Below are positions 16,201 to 17,362 of a stretch of DNA of 17,362 bases, piece after piece. Under the pieces are notes generated by a model that saw nothing but the letters and a program-made list of their open reading frames with translations, made no database searches and was not told where the DNA came from. The stretch covers positions 299,346 to 316,707 of the forward strand of contig CAJNDS010002681.1 in the NCBI GenBank assembly GCA_905221605.1. Reading direction: 5' to 3'. The DNA comes from Symbiodinium natans (Eukaryota > Sar > Dinophyceae > Suessiales > Symbiodiniaceae). Both the position numbers and the translations under genes were made by a program. The number at the start of each line of letters is the position of its first letter. Position 1 is the stretch's first letter.

Positions 16201-16583
16201 CTGCGGTATGCTGTCTCCAGGCGAATGGTCATGTTCCTGTAGCTCTCTCCAGCCTTGATGCTTGTCCCATAAAAGTACTCCGTCAAGTGCTTTTGCAAGG
16301 CGTCCTTTTGCAAGTCCTTGTAGCGACCATCCAAAGTCTCGAAGATGATTTCGTGGCCACCTTCCTTGATGATCTTCTCGAGCGCAATGCCTTCGCACAC
16401 TTCTTCTGCTTCGCCCGATAGAAACTCCATCAGCTTGGCACCCCATCGATCCTTCGAGTAGGTGGTCGGTAAGGCCAGCAACATCAACTCCGCCTTTCTT
16501 CTCCACTTGCGATACGTTGCTGGCTGCGTCCCGTCAAACCTCTCTAGCTTAGGCCTCTCCTCTTCTTTTCCCTGAACATTCAT
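10260..16583 (-). CDS. copia Gag-Pol polyprotein
   Basis: A 2,107-codon frame that starts at the first ATG after the 5' LTR leader (A at -3). Domains in order: Gag (about 10-165; LERFDGTQPATYRKWRR); CCHC zinc knuckle C289, C292, H297, C302; aspartic protease with DTAC at 421-424 and a C-terminal LLSKELLRGLGA (about 499-510); integrase zinc site H1099, H1104, C1132, C1135; integrase core D1162, D1221, E1256 with CDGGKEF and PWQNGLVERKG; a GPAVVIG motif at 1397, like integrase C-terminal domains; an acidic linker (about 1450-1730) with two ENA(V/I)A(A/S)PPM repeats; reverse transcriptase (about 1731-1960) with ADVEGAF (D1829) and HVDD (D1921, D1922), where His replaces the usual Tyr; and the RNase H start with D2076. 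Residues about 583-841 are Arg/Ser-rich and unlike any domain, because the protein-like frame there is shifted by +1. The end interrupts RNase H by a frame change. Residues about 855-1027 are family-specific and unassigned. Confidence 0.95.
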   Translation of the reverse strand: MNVQGKEEERPKLERFDGTQPATYRKWRRKAELMLLALPTTYSKDRWGAKLMEFLSGEAEEVCEGIALEKIIKEGGHEIIFETLDGRYKDLQKDALQKHLTEYFYGTSIKAGESYRNMTIRLETAYRRLQEHKVELPDEVRGWFLLRKLQLESQAEAMVLTHTRGSLKYADVNSAAQAIFPQGCAKTGGGKSREVFETELLEEPGKTNQETDELDGDDVFQVIADQIQSQETYDDEEAIEVFESYQDIRRKMQQKKMARGYKATGTGSTWTLSGTVRGKIEQLKARSRCHICQERGHWKRECPKRKPGGAQQASGKQSQASAKTSQTSEAMIMDSGGGSAMDNLNQEYFLEAEDIVKLDTFLAEQCGQREGGPAGLDVLHADGEEVTGDLGQSVFEFFQKQGHASGSEAYMADLATHGVPDTACRRTLIGEAVLQRMSEVLGRVGLQVLFVRERHEFKFGNAGLIQTDRAAIIPVRLGSRQLAIKAAVLPGSGSEAPLLLSKELLRGLGATLDMGSDTVDITKCGVKLKLHETERGHYAIPLFEGMGIHGKREVTQNQDVKTHVRDDAEIFGSQKSPPVAVHLAEGDQRHELSEHRCGDAGREQLRSDPSDCRLDCRGAAAVGGAGPGGAECVDPGSTIRSRRRRARRARARANRANHLQRREVSESRRSGELCDVLSHRQELRGVGAEVREVRPRCSGEVIASDNDTVPTVRGLERSAQVAENPERVGARTSADNTESHNESSDRNELGSIPQGEEQSKAEAIAHNKAYSYIESKPPECRQGRCDGARDRACGDSLVADATSRGDKDVVHGEREAPPVADESDRGPAPRAGAPERGGPGLADGEVSEPKRMSQGERKLCRRGIARCKDFESGVCVVQGGMDVLLLEGSEKLSMITAVGLSSDYIFAQGELSSSSLSLGDCVSHAIEKIRQCRPQMLVIRTPKCLSGGVHKHSKQLVHASQRQCAFTRLVAACCSEQLCEGRLFCVWDESGILQSGVKRWCKVVAETEVYSMKIGTSGSVHTNSKEIRPRMRQGETQKHNTEADDAASTCMKCVAVALLDRKRARLEVHASHCVFTIEELRESGEESEKKVMSLLRKCHENLGHPSPARLVMLLKSAHASERVLKLARGLECETCSALSRPKSHNVTKMRRATEFNQQVCIDTFELDVRHAKVHFLNIVDEATGFQMCTPLWKGMQARHVRNAYRKSWKRWAGPPVRLFCDGGKEFEGEFEHGLSLDGTFSDASAAYAPWQNGLVERKGAVWKAAYSKAQMETYPRSKQETQELIDQVNNAVNSMSRVEGFSPFQHVFGRDLRVPGMISSDYDPVINSSLAQGESVFERRMELRKAARRAFLDADAENKLRKAMEHRNRPERGPFSEGQLVYFWRKSRFETRHHWHGPAVVIGKSGSSKVWVAKGTKVYRCCPEQLRSLSPEQEAMIRLLPADMVHVRNEVSAKGAGNFYDLSMLDKPPDSHVEERSEQDERENAVAAPPMDLVSGHENAIASPPMQLESSPDQAVELAVLPEQRPRREDPRDDDAGDVSPSKKQRVEPEVTPLTRAMRASTELLDHGRRLSARAESSQRPSEIPVPEDDEDDLEVIVVEGQDHWVIDHSQSRLVRVHVVERCVPWSPSDHELPVRVEDVELVCQSVMYTRSGERHTRDYEWRNVMHESSTGVGKWTGQTVFQLKPGWSRQSASSIECFEVGATKKGRKEVIESELSQNQQAGLKKAKLKEWNKLLKSGAIVVHTGRKAAQLRKSVPRKRVLKSRFVVTEAEQGSHPDTCDLKARWCIRGYLDPDVLELDTSAPTLSAEGFAVAMQLIASHGWQLTIADVEGAFLRGDNLSPQRGRLFIDMPPGGIEGYDDQCLVEAIKTVYGLADAPKAWWNCFSGKLKDLNMQMSEFDPCVFYYYHSGRLEGVITLHVDDLCMGGSLKFQQSVQQPLRQMFPFKHWKTQQGEFLGKWLEQQSDGSIKISQEQYASSAKGIEISKERRREKSELVDESERQQMRAALGGINWLVSGSRPDLAAWCSLMQQRVNCACVSDLIEVNKLLSLARDHSKSYIWVKPIPVDSVQFSVLTDAAWANAQDHCSQAGYMIAACDSRLSAGQSLS
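14060..14836 (-). CDS. Overlapping +1 frame: GKY-like plus coiled coil
   Basis: An open frame of 258 codons (opening on TTG at 14836; first ATG at 14815-14813 with G at -3), lying entirely within the polyprotein DNA but in the +1 frame. It encodes an acidic N-terminal part with IAEVQPQLEAQDQVELS, then a compact domain with GKYQKAGAAVNFATSYL and DKSYVAWVRKFVKSG (about residues 77-110). That fits the FGKYKG...dpsYvxWv pattern of DUF3820-type (GKY) domains. A Ser/Pro/Arg-rich linker (about 145-200) follows, then an amphipathic helix QIEALHLELERLNEE at the C-terminus, probably a coiled coil. The in-register polyprotein translation over the same bases lacks hydrophobic cores. I infer that this is the biologically real frame, reached by compensating indels, recoding or separate initiation. 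From memory, GKY-type segments occur between protease and integrase in dinoflagellate copia proteins; a search is needed to confirm that. Confidence 0.7.
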   Translation of the reverse strand: MLKEISAMSYPSTDVEMQGANNFVQTPLIAGLIAEVQPQLEAQDQVELSASILDQLSDHEEDAPEGLVPGLTGRIIFNVGKYQKAGAAVNFATSYLTDKSYVAWVRKFVKSGPDAAGKSSHPTMTQFRLYVALRDQRKSQRIQRGSEPEPALTTPSRTTRAVTAMNLGASPKAKSSPKPKPSPTTRRTVTSSRSRQSADRADVTELETEHAETPWLLMPHPEETRMSCTESERRRQLLMSQIEALHLELERLNEEGQD

Positions 16584-16666
16584 GATCAGCTCGACTCCAA
16601 AGCGAAGACTGTGCGCACCGGGGTGGCCTGGAATCCAAGCCTCCCACCAAGCGCTCCGCTACCACC
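16584..16666 (-). other. Leader between 5' LTR and gag ATG
   Basis: 83 nt of untranslated leader. It holds the primer-binding site at its LTR-proximal end. In frame with gag it is open just upstream (VELI before the ATG), but no earlier ATG is present in it. Confidence 0.7.
16653..16664 (-). promoter_or_regulatory. Primer-binding site, initiator-Met-type tRNA
   Basis: The element strand reads TGGTAGCGGAGC, 2 nt inside the 5' LTR. TGG complements the universal CCA end. The rest predicts a tRNA ending CUCCGCUACCA, i.e. a 5' acceptor stem AGCGGAG with discriminator A. Eukaryotic initiator-Met tRNAs end in the similar CUCUGCUACCA, so initiator Met is the likely primer. Confidence 0.75.
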
Positions 16667-16842
16667 TGAGATCTCTAGGAACCCAGGTGGCTGCAGCGCA
16701 CTGGCCTTTCCATCGAGCTTCCTCAAGATATCCTAGGATAGTAAAGGGGACCTTGTGCCGATATTGCCAAGGATTTGAAGACACTATGTTTGAGGCATGG
16801 AGACTTTCTGTACAGTCCCCGATAGATGCAATGACTTTCTCA
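16667..16842 (-). repeat. 5' LTR of the copia element
   Basis: 176 bp, identical to the 3' LTR except G at 16748. It includes the same TATCCTAGGATA palindrome (16729-16740). It must carry the promoter for the genomic RNA. No TATA box was recognised. Confidence 0.97.
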
Positions 16843-16847
16843 CTTTT
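16843..16847. repeat. Target-site duplication, right copy
   Basis: CTTTT directly after the CA end of the right LTR, matching 9602-9606. A further CTTTT follows at 16848, in keeping with a pyrimidine-rich target. Confidence 0.93.
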
Positions 16848-16894
16848 CTTTTGGTCACTTTATGCACTTTTTGAGGGGGGAGGGGAATTCTCAA

Positions 16895-17045
16895 CGGTTT
16901 AGGGTTCAGGGTTTATAGGTTTGGGGTTTATAGGTTTAGGGCTTAGGGTTCGAAATCCTAAACCCGAAACCCTAAACGGTTTGGGTTTAGGGTTTGTAGG
17001 TTTTGGGTTTTGGGTCCGAAACCCTAAACCCTACCCTGAACCTCG
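16895..17045. repeat. Degenerate telomeric repeats, both orientations
   Basis: TTTAGGG/TTCAGGG/TTTATAGG units (16895-16950), then short CCCTAAA (16958-16976), then TTTAGGG-like (16980-17012) and CCCTAAA again (17019-17042). Four orientation changes occur within 150 bp. Confidence 0.88.
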
Positions 17046-17166
17046 CAGCTCCATCATGACTTCTTTGTGCACCCTGAACCCAAGTCTCAAAGCAACTGCT
17101 ACTTTGACCTTAGGTGAGCGGAGTTGCGGGTGAACCCTGGAATTCAAGGGGCGAAGCTACACATTT
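17046..17166. other. Unique spacer, nothing recognised
   Basis: Non-repetitive sequence between telomeric tracts. No gene or RNA feature supported. Confidence 0.5.
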
Positions 17167-17213
17167 CGGGTTTAGGGTTTAGGGTTTAGGGTTTAGGGTT
17201 TAGGGTTTGGGGC
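17167..17213 (+). repeat. TTTAGGG array
   Basis: About six copies, the first with CGGG and the last TTTGGGG. Confidence 0.95.
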
Positions 17214-17338
17214 TACAATGAAAAGCCCTACAAGCCGAAAGGCTTTTGCAGCAGCCCGCAGGACCTTCCGTGCCGAAAACCGCATTGAAACCCCACACCC
17301 ACAACCCAAAACCCTGAAAGTTGAACCCCCACCCCCCC

Positions 17339-17355
17339 AAAAAAAAAAAAAAAAA
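17339..17355 (+). repeat. A17 homopolymer at window end
   Basis: Seventeen As preceded by C-rich sequence (ACCCCCACCCCCCC). It could be a retrocopy tail or a simple homopolymer; context is too short to say. Confidence 0.8.
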
Positions 17356-17362
17356 CCAAAAC

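Larger units (their letters stand above)
9607..16842 (-). mobile_element. Full-length Ty1/copia LTR retrotransposon
   Basis: A 7,236-bp element oriented right to left. It has 176-bp LTRs differing at one base (9688 A, 16748 G), TG...CA ends, 5-bp terminal inverted repeats (TGAGA/TCTCA) and a CTTTT target duplication. A primer-binding site lies 2 nt inside the 5' LTR. The domain order is Gag, zinc knuckle, protease, GKY-like segment, integrase, reverse transcriptase, RNase H; integrase before reverse transcriptase places it in Ty1/copia rather than Ty3/gypsy. Near-identical LTRs imply recent insertion. Two frame discontinuities (near 14820-14060 and at 10263-10260) raise the question of whether this copy is competent or relies on recoding. 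It sits in a telomere-repeat-rich region, with array on both sides. Confidence 0.96.

Overview
The window looks like subtelomeric or telomere-rich nuclear DNA of a eukaryotic microalga, most probably a dinoflagellate close to Symbiodiniaceae. The evidence is (i) dozens of TTTAGGG/CCCTAAA heptamer arrays, (ii) one intact Ty1/copia LTR retrotransposon whose protein resembles, from memory, the large copia polyproteins of dinoflagellate genomes (His in the RT motif HVDD, a GKY domain, a long PR-IN spacer), and (iii) no recognisable host gene. TTTAGGG also occurs in plants, green algae and other alveolates, so the taxonomic call is moderate.

Layout. 1-240: two (ATGT)n/(ATAC)n microsatellites facing each other as an inverted repeat. 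300-9505: a patchwork of telomere-type arrays in both orientations. It includes pure blocks of variant heptamers: GGGTGGA x12, GGGTTGA x20 and TTTAGGC x18. Short spacers separate the arrays. The spacers hold AT-rich foldback modules, a roughly 73-bp satellite (4194-4500), degenerate GC-rich minisatellites (8690-9270) and several short stretches that read like pieces of protein-coding exons but end in telomere-like repeat.

9607-16842: a complete 7,236-bp copia-type retrotransposon on the minus strand. Its 176-bp LTRs start TG and end CA and differ at one base, and it is flanked by a 5-bp duplication CTTTT. A primer-binding site matching an initiator-Met-type tRNA end lies 2 nt inside the 5' LTR. 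The internal region encodes Gag, zinc knuckle, protease, integrase, reverse transcriptase and RNase H. Two reading-frame oddities stand out. First, between protease and integrase the protein-like sequence (a GKY/DUF3820-like segment plus a coiled coil) lies in a +1-shifted 258-codon frame, while the main 2,107-codon frame stays open over the same DNA as an Arg/Ser-rich sequence. Second, the RNase H domain is split by a -1 frame change at an ATGA stop/start overlap, separating its first catalytic Asp from the other catalytic residues.

16848-17362: mixed-orientation degenerate telomeric repeats and unique sequence again, ending in a 17-A run. How it fits together: a recently inserted autonomous-type (or recently autonomous) retrotransposon sits in a repeat-rich chromosome-end region that appears to have been built by repeated breakage, telomere-repeat addition and recombination. 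No tRNA, rRNA, CRISPR array or bacterial-type operon was seen. All domain names rest on motif recognition by eye, without database searches.
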